DNA of 24,295 nt from Oscillospiraceae bacterium (GTDB lineage: Bacteria; Bacillota; Clostridia; Oscillospirales; Acutalibacteraceae), in the NCBI GenBank assembly GCA_902797915.1, contig CADBUK010000002.1:1-24295 (forward strand), in the 5' to 3' direction. The notes beneath the pieces were generated by a model. The model saw nothing but the letters and a program-made list of their open reading frames with translations. It ran no database searches and was not told the origin of the DNA. Of this stretch, positions 6,652-14,841 are shown in pieces. Both the position numbers and the translations under genes were made by a program. Numbering within the stretch: position 1 is the first letter of the stretch; every line of letters begins with the position of its first letter.

Positions 6652-8025
6652 TCACTGAGCGTCGTTAGCGTCAAAAGGATCGCCGCACTGCGGGCAGAAC
6701 TTAGGAGGATTATGAGGGTCCTCGGGGGTCCAGCCGCACTTGTCGCACTTATAAAGCGGAGCGCCTGCGGGCTTCGGGCTGCCACAGTTCATACAGAACT
6801 TGCCCTGATTTGTTGTGCCGCACTGTGCGCACTGCCAACCGTCAGCCTGTGGCTGAGGTGCGGGCTGAGGTGTTCCGCAATTAGGGCAGAACTTGCCGTT
6901 TGCCTGTGTGCCGCACTGCGGGCACTGCCAGCCGCCTGCTGCTGCAGGAGCCTGCTGCTGAGGAGGCGCCTGCTGCTGAACGGGCTGCTGATACTGCTGT
7001 TGCTGAGCCTGTTGCTGCTGACCCATTGCAAATAAATTCTGAGCGGTATTGCCGCCTGCGTTCATAGCCATACCCATACCGAAGAAGCCGCCCATTGCGC
7101 CGTTCGGATTGCTTGCCGCGTTGCGCATAGCCTCGCCCTGAGACTCGAGGAATACGCCGCCTGCCATACCCGGATTTCTTCCGGCAGCAGCACCGCGCTG
7201 ATATCTCTTGAGTTCCTCTGCGTCGTCCTCGTTCATTACAATCGGGTTAAGAGCGATTTTAACTACCGCCAAACCTCTCTGGTTAGCCCAGTCCTCGCGG
7301 AGCGCTTCGTTCATTGCGTCCTTGAGCTCTTTTGTGTGGCCTGGAATCTGGCTCGGACGAAGCTCAAGCGCTGAAAGAGCGCCGAGACCCTGTGAAAGAG
7401 CGTCAACGAATTCAGTTTTAAGCTGACCGTCAATTTCTTCCCTTCTGTACTCGGTTTCAACATTACCGCAAACGTTTGTGTAGAAAAGAAGCGGGTTAAC
7501 AACCTTGTAAGAATATACGCCGCTGCATCTTAAATCGGTTTCCATATCAAGACCGATTTTTGAATCAACAATGCGGAAAAGAACGGGGTTCGGAGTGCCG
7601 AACTTATTGTCAAGAATTTCCTTTGTGTTGAAGTAGTAAACGCGCTGGTCCTTAGCAGTATCGCCGCCGAAGGTGAAACGCTTACCGATTGTTGCAAACG
7701 TATTCTTAATACCGTCGCCGAGACCGCCGTAGAAAATTGAAGGCTCTGTTGAGGTGTCGTATGTAAACTCGCCCGGTTCTGCGCAAACCTCTACGATTTT
7801 ACCCTGCTCAACGATAATCATACACTGGCCGTCAGCAACAGCGATGATTGAGCCGTTTGAAATGATATTATCACTTCCCTTAGTATTTGAAGAGCGACCG
7901 CCGGTTCTTTTTGAACCTTTAACTACAAGTACGTCCTTATCAAGCGACTCGCAGTAAAAATACTCTCTCCACTGATCTGCCATTGCGCCGCCAAGCGCGC
8001 CGACACCGGCTTTAATTAATCCCAT
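6652..8025 (-). CDS. SPFH-domain protein with three C-terminal zinc ribbons (YdjI-like)
   Basis: The N-terminus begins MGLIKAGVGALGGAMADQWR, as in YdjI/virion-core-type SPFH proteins, and the SPFH domain covers about 25-280 (SIIAVADGQCMIIVEQGKIV, AEPGEFTYDTST, FRIVDSKIGLDMETDLRCSG). There is no transmembrane helix, so it is a peripheral membrane scaffold. A Met/Gly/Asn-rich and Gln-rich linker (about 300-362) leads to three zinc ribbons: WQCPQCGT...FCPNCG, WQCAQCGT...FCMNCG and YKCDKCGW...FCPQCG. In B. subtilis, YdjI works with YdjG and YdjH to bring PspA to the membrane. AAAGGGG lies 9 bases before the start. It is the first gene of a five-gene operon with a promoter at 8108-8136. Confidence 0.9.
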   Translation of the reverse strand: MGLIKAGVGALGGAMADQWREYFYCESLDKDVLVVKGSKRTGGRSSNTKGSDNIISNGSIIAVADGQCMIIVEQGKIVEVCAEPGEFTYDTSTEPSIFYGGLGDGIKNTFATIGKRFTFGGDTAKDQRVYYFNTKEILDNKFGTPNPVLFRIVDSKIGLDMETDLRCSGVYSYKVVNPLLFYTNVCGNVETEYRREEIDGQLKTEFVDALSQGLGALSALELRPSQIPGHTKELKDAMNEALREDWANQRGLAVVKIALNPIVMNEDDAEELKRYQRGAAAGRNPGMAGGVFLESQGEAMRNAASNPNGAMGGFFGMGMAMNAGGNTAQNLFAMGQQQQAQQQQYQQPVQQQAPPQQQAPAAAGGWQCPQCGTQANGKFCPNCGTPQPAPQPQADGWQCAQCGTTNQGKFCMNCGSPKPAGAPLYKCDKCGWTPEDPHNPPKFCPQCGDPFDANDAQ

Positions 8026-8107
8026 TTTTCAATACCCCTTTCGTAATGCGCAACACAAAAAAAATTGCGCTGCTATTAATGGATTTAGTATAAATTATTT
8101 CAGTTTA

Positions 8108-8136
8108 ATTATATATTATTACTAATTGAATTACAA
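8108..8136 (-). promoter_or_regulatory. SigA-type promoter for the SPFH/TPM operon
   Basis: On the minus strand, TTGTAA (8131-8136), a 17-base spacer and a perfect TATAAT (8108-8113) lie about 80 bases upstream of the SPFH start. It looks housekeeping rather than ECF-type: I see no AAC...CGT pair like that used by extracytoplasmic-function sigma factors such as SigW. Confidence 0.75.
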
Positions 8137-8262
8137 GAATATACATACTTTTCTTATATTTTGACTAAAAACGCCACAAAAAAATATGTATTTTGCCCAA
8201 TTGATAAAACGGGAGGCGCAATTCTTTTCGGTTTAAAACACGATAAATCATACTATTGTATG

Positions 8263-8291
8263 TTGTAATTATCAAAAAAATATAGTATAAT
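8263..8291 (+). promoter_or_regulatory. SigA-type promoter for ymdB
   Basis: TTGTAA (8263-8268), a 17-base spacer and TATAAT (8286-8291), 55 bases before the GTG start. The -35 is identical to that of the divergent SPFH promoter. A 5-bp inverted repeat at 8249-8262 ends right at the -35. Confidence 0.8.
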
Positions 8292-8346
8292 AAAGAGTTG
8301 AGCAGTGTGACTCTGCTTAAAATCAAAAATTAGAAACGGTGTTAAA

Positions 8347-9120
8347 GTGAAATTTCTTGCAATAGGAGATATTGTTTCAACCGCGGGATGTAACTATCTG
8401 GGCGAGGCACTGCCCGAGCTGAAAAAACGTTACGGCGCGGATTTTGTAATAGTAAACGGGGAAAATTCAGCGCTCGGAAACGGGGTTACTCCGCAATCCG
8501 CAGAGCAGCTTTTCAACTGCGGGGCTGACGTTATTACCCTTGGCAATCACGCCCTGCGCAGACCTGAGATTTACGATTATCTGGACGAGCACAGCAGGAT
8601 TATCCGCCCCGCTAACTTTCATCCTTCGGCGCCCGGAAGCGGCGTTGCCGTTATTGATTTGGGATTTACAAAGGCGGCGGTTATTAACCTTCAGGGCAAC
8701 GTTTACCTTGAAACGCACAGCAACGCCTTTGACTGCGCCGACGAAATGGTTGAAAAGGCGCAGAAGGAAGACTGCAGAATAATAATTGTTGATTTTCACG
8801 CCGAGGCCACAAGCGAAAAAAGGGCGATGGGTTTTTACCTTGACGGCAGAATTTCAGCAATTTTCGGAACGCACACCCACGTTCAGACCTCGGATAATCA
8901 GATTTTACAAAACGGCACGGGGTATATTACCGACCTTGGAATGACGGGCGCGGTTAATTCCGTTTTGGGAATTGAGCCCGAGCTTGCAATCAAAAAAATG
9001 CAGACGGGGCTGCCCGTGCGTTTTAAAAACCCTGACGGCAAATGCGTTTGCGAGGGCTGTTTTTTTGAAATTGACGACAAAACGGGCAAAACCGTTTACA
9101 CCGAAGCGTTCAGGAGGTAA
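8347..9120 (+). CDS. ymdB: YmdB-family metallophosphoesterase (2',3'-cyclic nucleotide phosphodiesterase)
   Basis: The metal-binding motifs of the YmdB family (TIGR00282 type) are all present: FLAIGDIV at the N-terminus, VIVNGENS, TLGNHAL, IIVDFHAEATSEK and GTHTHVQT, followed by ITDLGMTG. B. subtilis YmdB hydrolyses 2',3'-cyclic nucleotides and influences motility and biofilm decisions. The length of 257 residues is normal. The start is GTG, with only a weak purine stretch before it. In many Firmicutes ymdB follows the RNase Y gene. That gene is not next to it here; instead a peptide-binding lipoprotein gene starts 4 bases downstream. Confidence 0.92.
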   Translation: MKFLAIGDIVSTAGCNYLGEALPELKKRYGADFVIVNGENSALGNGVTPQSAEQLFNCGADVITLGNHALRRPEIYDYLDEHSRIIRPANFHPSAPGSGVAVIDLGFTKAAVINLQGNVYLETHSNAFDCADEMVEKAQKEDCRIIIVDFHAEATSEKRAMGFYLDGRISAIFGTHTHVQTSDNQILQNGTGYITDLGMTGAVNSVLGIEPELAIKKMQTGLPVRFKNPDGKCVCEGCFFEIDDKTGKTVYTEAFRR

Positions 9121-9123
9121 CGA

Positions 9124-10623
9124 ATGGCAAAAAGAATATTTGCGGCACTGCTTGCAGCCGTGCTGATTTTGCTGACGCTTACCGCCTGTGCGAAAAAGCC
9201 GCAGGATAACAGAGTAACGCAGGTTCAGACTACCGTTGCGCAGTCCGACGAGGAAATCATTCCCGACGACAACACCACGTTCAAGCTCTGCTACTCGCAG
9301 GCGGACAGTCTTAACCCGTTTGAAGCGGTTACGCAGAGCAATCAGATACTTGCGCAGCTTGTGTTTGAAGGACTTTTCAGCCTTGACGAAAACTATAAGG
9401 CAACGCTTAACCTTGCCTCAGGCTACCGCTACAAAGACTCGAAAACCCTTTTCGTTGACATCACAAGCGGAATTGAGTTTTCAGACGGCACAACGGTTAA
9501 GGCAAACGACGTTGTAAACTCGTTTGAAAAGGCTAAGAGCTCGGCTTACTGGGGTGGTATGCTTGAGGAAATTTCAGACTGCTCCGCCGTTTCCGAAACC
9601 GAGGTTGTGTTTGAGCTTAACACGCCTAACAGTTACGCACACAACCTGCTGATTTTCCCGATTATCAGCGGCAGCTCGGACGGCTTTCCGATAGGCAGCG
9701 GCAGGTATTATTTCGCAACCGAGGGTAACGAAACGGTTTTAAAGGCAAATGTTACCGACAGCTTCAAGCCGCACCTTACTACAATACACCTTGAAAACAT
9801 TGCGGAAAACGATTCCATTGACAACGCAATAAACATAGGCAACATCAGCTTTGCCTTCAGGGATTTGAGCACAAATTCCTCACGCAAAATAAGCGCTAAC
9901 AAAAAGCTGGTTAATATGAATAACCTTGTTTACATCGGCGTAAATAATAAAAGCGGCATAACGTCCAACGCTTCAATCCGCAAGGCAATTGCGCTGGCGG
10001 TTGACAGGCAGTCGCTTGTAAAAAGCGCTTACGGTGGCTTTGCGCAGGTTGCTACGGGAATATTTAACCCGCAGTTTGAGCTGTCAACAACAGCGCTGTT
10101 TGAAAGCACGGCAGACATTAACGCCGCAAAGCAGGCGATTGCGCAGAGCGGTTACTCAAACCTTTCGCTTTCACTGCTTTACAACTCGCAGAACACGGAC
10201 AGGAGAGCCTGCGCGGCGCTTATAAAGCAGCAGCTTGAGGCGGCGGGCTTCAGCGTTTCGCTTGTTGCGGCGGAGAGCGACGACGAATACTTCAGGCTTA
10301 TTCAGAACGAAAGCTTCAGCCTGTACATAGGCGAGGTTAAGCTGCCGCCGAGTATGAGCCTGAAAACGTTTTTCACAAACGCGGGCGCGGCGCACTACGG
10401 CATTGACACGGGCAGCAGCAAGGCTGGAGAGGAATACTACAATTTCCTTGACGGCGGAGAGCTTGGAGCGTTTTTGCTTTCCTTTTCAAACGAAACGCCA
10501 TACATTCCCCTGCTTTACAGAAAGGGAATGATTTGCTTTTCAAAGGCAATGAACGGCGATATGCAGGGAATTCAGTACAACTGCTTCGGAAATATCGAAA
10601 ACTGGTATTTCATTTCGGAATAA
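9124..10623 (+). CDS. Oligopeptide-type ABC transporter substrate-binding lipoprotein (SBP family 5)
   Basis: A lipoprotein signal with lipobox LTAC and Cys21 is followed by an Asp/Thr-rich spacer. The body is an SBP_bac_5 domain: FKLCYSQADSLNPF, LAQLVFEGLFSLDE, SGIEFSDGTTVKANDVVNSF, NASIRKAIALAVDRQSLV. The family binds peptides, nickel or similar ligands outside the membrane and hands them to an ABC permease. No permease or ATPase gene is nearby, so it must work with one encoded elsewhere or act as a sensor. A strong AGGAGG overlaps the end of ymdB 5 bases upstream of the ATG, so the two are cotranscribed. The ligand cannot be told from sequence. Confidence 0.88.
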   Translation: MAKRIFAALLAAVLILLTLTACAKKPQDNRVTQVQTTVAQSDEEIIPDDNTTFKLCYSQADSLNPFEAVTQSNQILAQLVFEGLFSLDENYKATLNLASGYRYKDSKTLFVDITSGIEFSDGTTVKANDVVNSFEKAKSSAYWGGMLEEISDCSAVSETEVVFELNTPNSYAHNLLIFPIISGSSDGFPIGSGRYYFATEGNETVLKANVTDSFKPHLTTIHLENIAENDSIDNAINIGNISFAFRDLSTNSSRKISANKKLVNMNNLVYIGVNNKSGITSNASIRKAIALAVDRQSLVKSAYGGFAQVATGIFNPQFELSTTALFESTADINAAKQAIAQSGYSNLSLSLLYNSQNTDRRACAALIKQQLEAAGFSVSLVAAESDDEYFRLIQNESFSLYIGEVKLPPSMSLKTFFTNAGAAHYGIDTGSSKAGEEYYNFLDGGELGAFLLSFSNETPYIPLLYRKGMICFSKAMNGDMQGIQYNCFGNIENWYFISE

Positions 10624-10646
10624 TTATTAACTATTTATAAAATCTA

Positions 10647-10675
10647 TTGATATATAAATAGAGATATATTATAAT
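10647..10675 (+). promoter_or_regulatory. SigA-type promoter for the asp23-fakA-recG operon
   Basis: TTGATA (10647-10652), a 17-base spacer and TATAAT (10670-10675), about 30 bases upstream of the Asp23/Gls24-family gene start. Confidence 0.8.
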
Positions 10676-10704
10676 ACCCAATCAGGTAATGACGGAGGAT
10701 GGCT

Positions 10705-11061
10705 ATGATTAAATTTGAAAACCCGAACGGCTACATTCAAATAACAAATAATTACTTTTCGAAGCTTGTTGGGCAAACTGCGCAATCCTGCTTCGGCGTT
10801 ACGGGAATGGTTAACACCAACCCTGTTCAGAGCATTAAATCTTTAATCAAAAACAAGGTTAATATTGACACTTCAAATCAGGGCGTAACGGTTAAAAGCG
10901 TTAACGGTGCGCTCGTTATAAACCTGCACATTGCGGTTTCCTACGGTGTTAATATCAACACAATTGCTGACAGCATTACCAACAAGGTGAGATATACAGT
11001 TGAATCCGTAACCGATTTAAAGGTTGCAAAGGTTAACGTTTTTATTGACGAAATCAACTAA
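10705..11061 (+). CDS. yloU: Asp23/Gls24 family envelope stress protein (YloU-like)
   Basis: A 118-residue Asp23/Gls24 domain protein: GYIQITNNYFSKLVGQTAQSCFGVTGM, broken by family-typical helices and strands, and ending LKVAKVNVFIDEI. Asp23 in Staphylococcus is a membrane-associated envelope protein, and the YloU type is conserved next to yloV/fakA and recG as here. Two in-frame ATGs exist. The one at 10699 directly abuts GGAGG with no spacing, while the one at 10705 has a 6-base spacing and is preferred. A promoter lies directly upstream. Its molecular role is not firmly established, and no enzyme motif is present. Confidence 0.9.
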   Translation: MIKFENPNGYIQITNNYFSKLVGQTAQSCFGVTGMVNTNPVQSIKSLIKNKVNIDTSNQGVTVKSVNGALVINLHIAVSYGVNINTIADSITNKVRYTVESVTDLKVAKVNVFIDEIN

Positions 11062-11092
11062 CACACACTCTTCCTAAGGAGTACATTAGCAA

Positions 11093-12754
11093 ATGATAAC
11101 AGGAAAAATGTTCAGAGACGGAATTATTTCCGGTTCAAATAATATTTCAAACAGCAGACAGGCGGTTGACGCGCTCAACATCTTCCCCGTTCCCGACGGC
11201 GACACAGGTACAAATATGAGCATGACAATCGGCGCGGCGGCTAAAGAAATGGCTGTTTTGCCCGACGACTGCACGCTTTCGGAGGCTTCTTCACGCTGCG
11301 CCTCCGCTCTGTTAAGGGGCGCAAGGGGAAACAGCGGCGTTATCCTTTCCCTTATTTTCAGGGGCTTTGCAAAAAGCTTTAAGGGGCTTGAAAGCGCGGG
11401 CGCAAAGGATTTGGCAAACGCATTTACAAACGCTGTTGACGCCGCTTACAAGGCGGTAATGAACCCGACGGAGGGTACAATTCTTACCGTTATCCGCAAG
11501 GCTTCAGAGGCGGCAAACGAAATGGCGGACACAATGGACGACGCGCTTGAGGTCGGCTTTGCGGGGCTTATGGCGGCAAGAGAGGCGCTGGCAAAAACGC
11601 CCGAACAGCTTCCCGTGCTTAAAAAAGCGGGCGTTGTTGACGCAGGCGGTCAGGGACTTGTGCTTATACTCGAGGGCTTCCTCAGCGTTTTTGAAAACGA
11701 CGTTATCGTTCAGGCGCTTGACAGCGCAGGCACGGTTACGCCCGTTTCAGTACCCGATAAATCAACCGTTGCAAACGCTTCGGGAGATATTGAATTCGGC
11801 TATTGCTCCGAATTCCTGATTGAAAAAGCAAACGGCGCAAAAAAGAAGGACCCGCTCAAGCTTCGCGCTTACCTTGAGTCCATCGGCGACTGCGTTGTTG
11901 TGGTTGACGACAGCGACATTATTAAGGTTCACGTTCATTCAAACGAACCTGGTAACGTTATTCAGGCTGCGCTTGAATACGGCCCGCTTATCAACATAAA
12001 AATTGACAATATGCGTTATCAGCACCGTAACGCAGAGGTTGGTATGAAGGAGGGCGAGCCGCCCGTTATGCCCGAGGCAGAGCCCGTTAACGACTACGGC
12101 TTCGTTGCAGTAAGCGCGGGCGACGGACTGGCAGACCTGTTCAAAGACCTCGGCGCAGATGTTGTTGTCAGCGGCGGGCAGACTATGAACCCCTCCACCG
12201 ACGACATTGTTAACGCAATTATGGCAACCCCCGCAAAAACCGTTTTTGTGCTGCCTAACAACAAGAATATTATTATGGCGGCGGAGCAGGCAATTTCCCT
12301 TGCCGAAGGCAGAGAGGTACGCGTTTTGCAGACGAAAACCATACCGCAGGGAATTTCCGCAATGCTGATTTTTGACGAGAACGACGACGCCGACACTAAT
12401 CAGATGAATATGATGGAGGCGGCTGAAAGCGTTGCCACCGCACAGGTAACCTTTGCCGCAAGGGACAGTGAGGTTGACGGACGTCCCGTTAAGCAGGGCG
12501 AGATTATGGGCCTGTGCAACGGCAAGATTAAATTCATAGGCGAGAACACCGCCGACATAGCGTTTAAGGCTGCCGATAAAATTATTAAACGCAACCAGAC
12601 TGCGCTTGTTACAATAATCTTCGGCGAAGACGCAACCGAGGAAATGGCTGAGGAAAGTCAGCAAAGGCTTGCCGACAAGTACGGCGACGATATTGAATTC
12701 ACAATCGTAAACGGCGGTCAGCCGATTTACTATTTCATAATTTCAGCAGAATAA
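11093..12754 (+). CDS. fakA: DAK2-domain fatty acid kinase catalytic subunit (FakA/YloV)
   Basis: The N-terminal DAK2 kinase domain (about 1-200) has the Mg-ATP motif FPVPDGDTGTNMSM, with D35 and D37, and the RGARGNSGVILS segment. A middle domain follows (FGYCSEFLIEK, then KVHVHSNEPG, with a Cys and two His that in FakA bind metal). The C-terminal domain (about 340-553) has AGDGLADLFKDLGAD and VLPNNKN. FakA phosphorylates fatty acids presented by a FakB (DegV-type) protein, feeding PlsX/PlsY phospholipid synthesis in the cytoplasm. No fakB is in the window. The length of 553 residues is typical. It sits 31 bases after yloU, with an AAGGAG at slightly long spacing, and is followed 23 bases later by recG. 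Confidence 0.92.
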   Translation: MITGKMFRDGIISGSNNISNSRQAVDALNIFPVPDGDTGTNMSMTIGAAAKEMAVLPDDCTLSEASSRCASALLRGARGNSGVILSLIFRGFAKSFKGLESAGAKDLANAFTNAVDAAYKAVMNPTEGTILTVIRKASEAANEMADTMDDALEVGFAGLMAAREALAKTPEQLPVLKKAGVVDAGGQGLVLILEGFLSVFENDVIVQALDSAGTVTPVSVPDKSTVANASGDIEFGYCSEFLIEKANGAKKKDPLKLRAYLESIGDCVVVVDDSDIIKVHVHSNEPGNVIQAALEYGPLINIKIDNMRYQHRNAEVGMKEGEPPVMPEAEPVNDYGFVAVSAGDGLADLFKDLGADVVVSGGQTMNPSTDDIVNAIMATPAKTVFVLPNNKNIIMAAEQAISLAEGREVRVLQTKTIPQGISAMLIFDENDDADTNQMNMMEAAESVATAQVTFAARDSEVDGRPVKQGEIMGLCNGKIKFIGENTADIAFKAADKIIKRNQTALVTIIFGEDATEEMAEESQQRLADKYGDDIEFTIVNGGQPIYYFIISAE

Positions 12755-12777
12755 ACATTATTTTTAATGGTGATTGT

Positions 12778-14805
12778 ATGCTTACCCTTAACAGCGACGT
12801 AAAGTATATAAAGGGTGTTGGAGAAAAAAGAGCCGAGCTTTTTCATAAGCTCGGCATTTTCTGCGTTAAGGATTTGGTTGAATACTACCCGAGGGCTTAT
12901 CAGGACTGGAGCGCCGACATTAAAGCGCTCGACTGCCCCGAGGGCGAGCCCGTGAGCATTAAAGCAACGCTTATTAAGCCTGTTAAGGAGCATTACGTCC
13001 GCAAGGGAATGACGCTGTTTAAATGCAGCTTTTCAGACGGCGAAACAATAATCAACGTAACGATTTTCAACAACAAATACCTTGCAAATTCGCTGAAGCT
13101 TTACGAGGATTATGTGCTTTACGGCAAGCTTGAAAAAAGGCTGACAAGCGTTGAAATGAGCGCACCGCAAATTGAAAAGGCGGCGCTGAACATAGGAATA
13201 CACCCGATTTACCCCGCAACCGACAGACTGAACTCAAAGGCTATTGCAAAGGTTATGAAAACCGCGCTTGACGCTCTGCCTGAGTTTGACGAAACACTGC
13301 CGCTTGAAATCAGGGAAAAATTCGGCTTAGCAGGGCTTGATTTTGCAATGAGGCAAATTCATTTCCCCGACAGCGATAATAACGCTCAGTCAGCGCGTAA
13401 AAGGCTGATTTTTGAGGAACTTTTAGTTTTACAGCTCGGGCTGATGAAGCTGAAAAGCAAGAAGAAAACCAAAACGAAGCTGAGCGTTACGCAGGACTTT
13501 ACCGACGATTTTTACAGGCTTCTGCCCTTTGAGCCCACAGGCGCTCAAAGACGGGCAATTGCAGACTGCGTAAGCGATATGCAATCCGAATACCCGATGA
13601 ACAGGCTTATTCAGGGCGACGTGGGCAGCGGCAAAACCGCAGTTGCGGCGGGCGTGATATTTACCGCAGTAAAAAACGGTTATCAGGCTGCGCTTATGGC
13701 GCCTACGGAAATACTTGCAAACCAGCATTTTGCAACGCTTGCGCCGATGCTGAGCGGAAGCGGGATAAGAGTTGAGCTGCTTACGGGCAGCACACCCGCA
13801 AAGGAAAAGCGCGAAATAAAGGCGCGGCTTATGGACGGGGAAATTGACCTTATCATAGGCACGCACGCAATAATTCAGAACGACGTTGAATTTAAAAAGC
13901 TTGCGCTTGTTATTACCGACGAGCAGCACCGTTTCGGCGTAAACCAACGTGCAACCCTTGCAATGAAGGGCGACGAGGTGCACACGCTTGTTATGAGCGC
14001 TACGCCCATTCCGCGCACGCTTGCGCTGATGATTTACGGCGACCTTGATATTTCAATTTTGGACGAGCTGCCGCCGGGCAGACAGCCTGTAAGAACGGAC
14101 GTTGTTAATTCCTCTTACCGCAAACGGATTTACGATTTCATAAAAAAAGCGATTGCAAGGGGCGAACAGGCGTACATCGTCTGCCCTCTTGTTGACGGCG
14201 AGGAGCCGACGCTTGCGTCTGCCGAAAAATACGCCGAGGAGCTTGCAAACGGCGCGTTTTACGGCTACAACCTCGGCATACTGCACGGCAAGATGAAGCC
14301 GAAGTCAAAGGATGAAATTATGCGTTCCTTTGCCGAGGGCAGCGTTAAGGTGCTTGTATCCACAACGGTTATTGAAGTCGGCGTTGACGTGCCGAACGCA
14401 ACGATTATGGTAATTGAAAACGCAGAGCGCTTCGGGCTTTCACAGCTGCACCAGTTAAGAGGCAGAGTCGGCAGAGGCAGCGCGGGGTCTTACTGTATTC
14501 TGATTTCGGACAGCGAGGGCGACAACGCGCAGGAACGCCTGCAGATTATGAAAAAGTACTCCGACGGCTTTAAAATTGCCGACGAGGATTTGAAACAAAG
14601 AGGCCCCGGCGATTTCTTCGGCAGCCGTCAGCACGGTCTGCCCGACCTTAAAATTGCCGATATGCTTGGCGATATGGAAACGCTGAAAATCTGCCGCGCC
14701 TGCGCGGATGAAATTATTGCCGAGGACGCAGGGCTTGATATGCCCAAGCACAAAGCGATTGCAAATAAAATTTCGGATATGTTCCGCAACTCATTATCAA
14801 ATTAA
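12778..14805 (+). CDS. recG: ATP-dependent DNA helicase RecG
   Basis: A complete RecG of 675 residues. The N-terminal wedge/OB domain begins IKGVGEKRAELFHKLGI. Walker A GDVGSGKTAVA is near residue 280, PTEILANQH follows, the DEQH box reads TDEQHRFGVNQR near 380, and motif III is MSATPIPRTLAL. The helicase C part has VSTTVIEVGVDVPNAT and LHQLRGRVGRG. RecG regresses stalled forks and migrates branched DNA. The order yloU-yloV-recG is a known Firmicutes arrangement. The Shine-Dalgarno is weak (GGTGATTGT before the ATG), which suggests low expression. A bidirectional terminator begins right after the stop codon. Confidence 0.97.
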   Translation: MLTLNSDVKYIKGVGEKRAELFHKLGIFCVKDLVEYYPRAYQDWSADIKALDCPEGEPVSIKATLIKPVKEHYVRKGMTLFKCSFSDGETIINVTIFNNKYLANSLKLYEDYVLYGKLEKRLTSVEMSAPQIEKAALNIGIHPIYPATDRLNSKAIAKVMKTALDALPEFDETLPLEIREKFGLAGLDFAMRQIHFPDSDNNAQSARKRLIFEELLVLQLGLMKLKSKKKTKTKLSVTQDFTDDFYRLLPFEPTGAQRRAIADCVSDMQSEYPMNRLIQGDVGSGKTAVAAGVIFTAVKNGYQAALMAPTEILANQHFATLAPMLSGSGIRVELLTGSTPAKEKREIKARLMDGEIDLIIGTHAIIQNDVEFKKLALVITDEQHRFGVNQRATLAMKGDEVHTLVMSATPIPRTLALMIYGDLDISILDELPPGRQPVRTDVVNSSYRKRIYDFIKKAIARGEQAYIVCPLVDGEEPTLASAEKYAEELANGAFYGYNLGILHGKMKPKSKDEIMRSFAEGSVKVLVSTTVIEVGVDVPNATIMVIENAERFGLSQLHQLRGRVGRGSAGSYCILISDSEGDNAQERLQIMKKYSDGFKIADEDLKQRGPGDFFGSRQHGLPDLKIADMLGDMETLKICRACADEIIAEDAGLDMPKHKAIANKISDMFRNSLSN

Positions 14806-14838
14806 AAAAGGATGTTCACAAGCAGTGAACATCCTTTT
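14806..14838. terminator. Bidirectional terminator between recG and the NlpC/P60 gene
   Basis: A perfect 14-bp stem (14806-14819 with 14825-14838) with loop AAGCA and T-rich tails on both strands. It starts right after the recG stop and lies 3 bases from the stop of the convergent NlpC/P60 gene. Confidence 0.9.
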
Positions 14839-14841
14839 ATT

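Larger units (their letters stand above)
8026..8346. other. Divergent intergenic region between the SPFH operon and ymdB
   Basis: This 321-base AT-rich gap holds the two divergent promoters listed separately and no ORF I can support. It also contains a small GCGCAA/TTGCGC inverted repeat in the SPFH leader (near 8048-8070) and a CATAC-TATT-GTATG inverted repeat at 8249-8262, ending just before the -35 of the rightward promoter, where a regulator could bind. I see no riboswitch or T-box fold. Confidence 0.6.

Noticed and set aside
8026..8346. Riboswitch or T-box in the divergent gap
   Set aside because: I found no conserved aptamer or T-box pairing pattern; the two leaders are short and AT-rich.
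10699..10704. ATG at 10699 as start of the Asp23 family gene
   Set aside because: It directly abuts GGAGG with no spacing; the next ATG at 10705 is correctly spaced.
11939..12664. Minus-strand frame of about 241 residues inside fakA
   Set aside because: Antiparallel to a well-conserved gene, with no family resemblance and no Shine-Dalgarno or promoter.
13429..13983. Minus-strand frame of about 184 residues inside recG
   Set aside because: It lies opposite the conserved helicase motifs of recG, with odd Cys/Arg-rich composition; it is a shadow frame.
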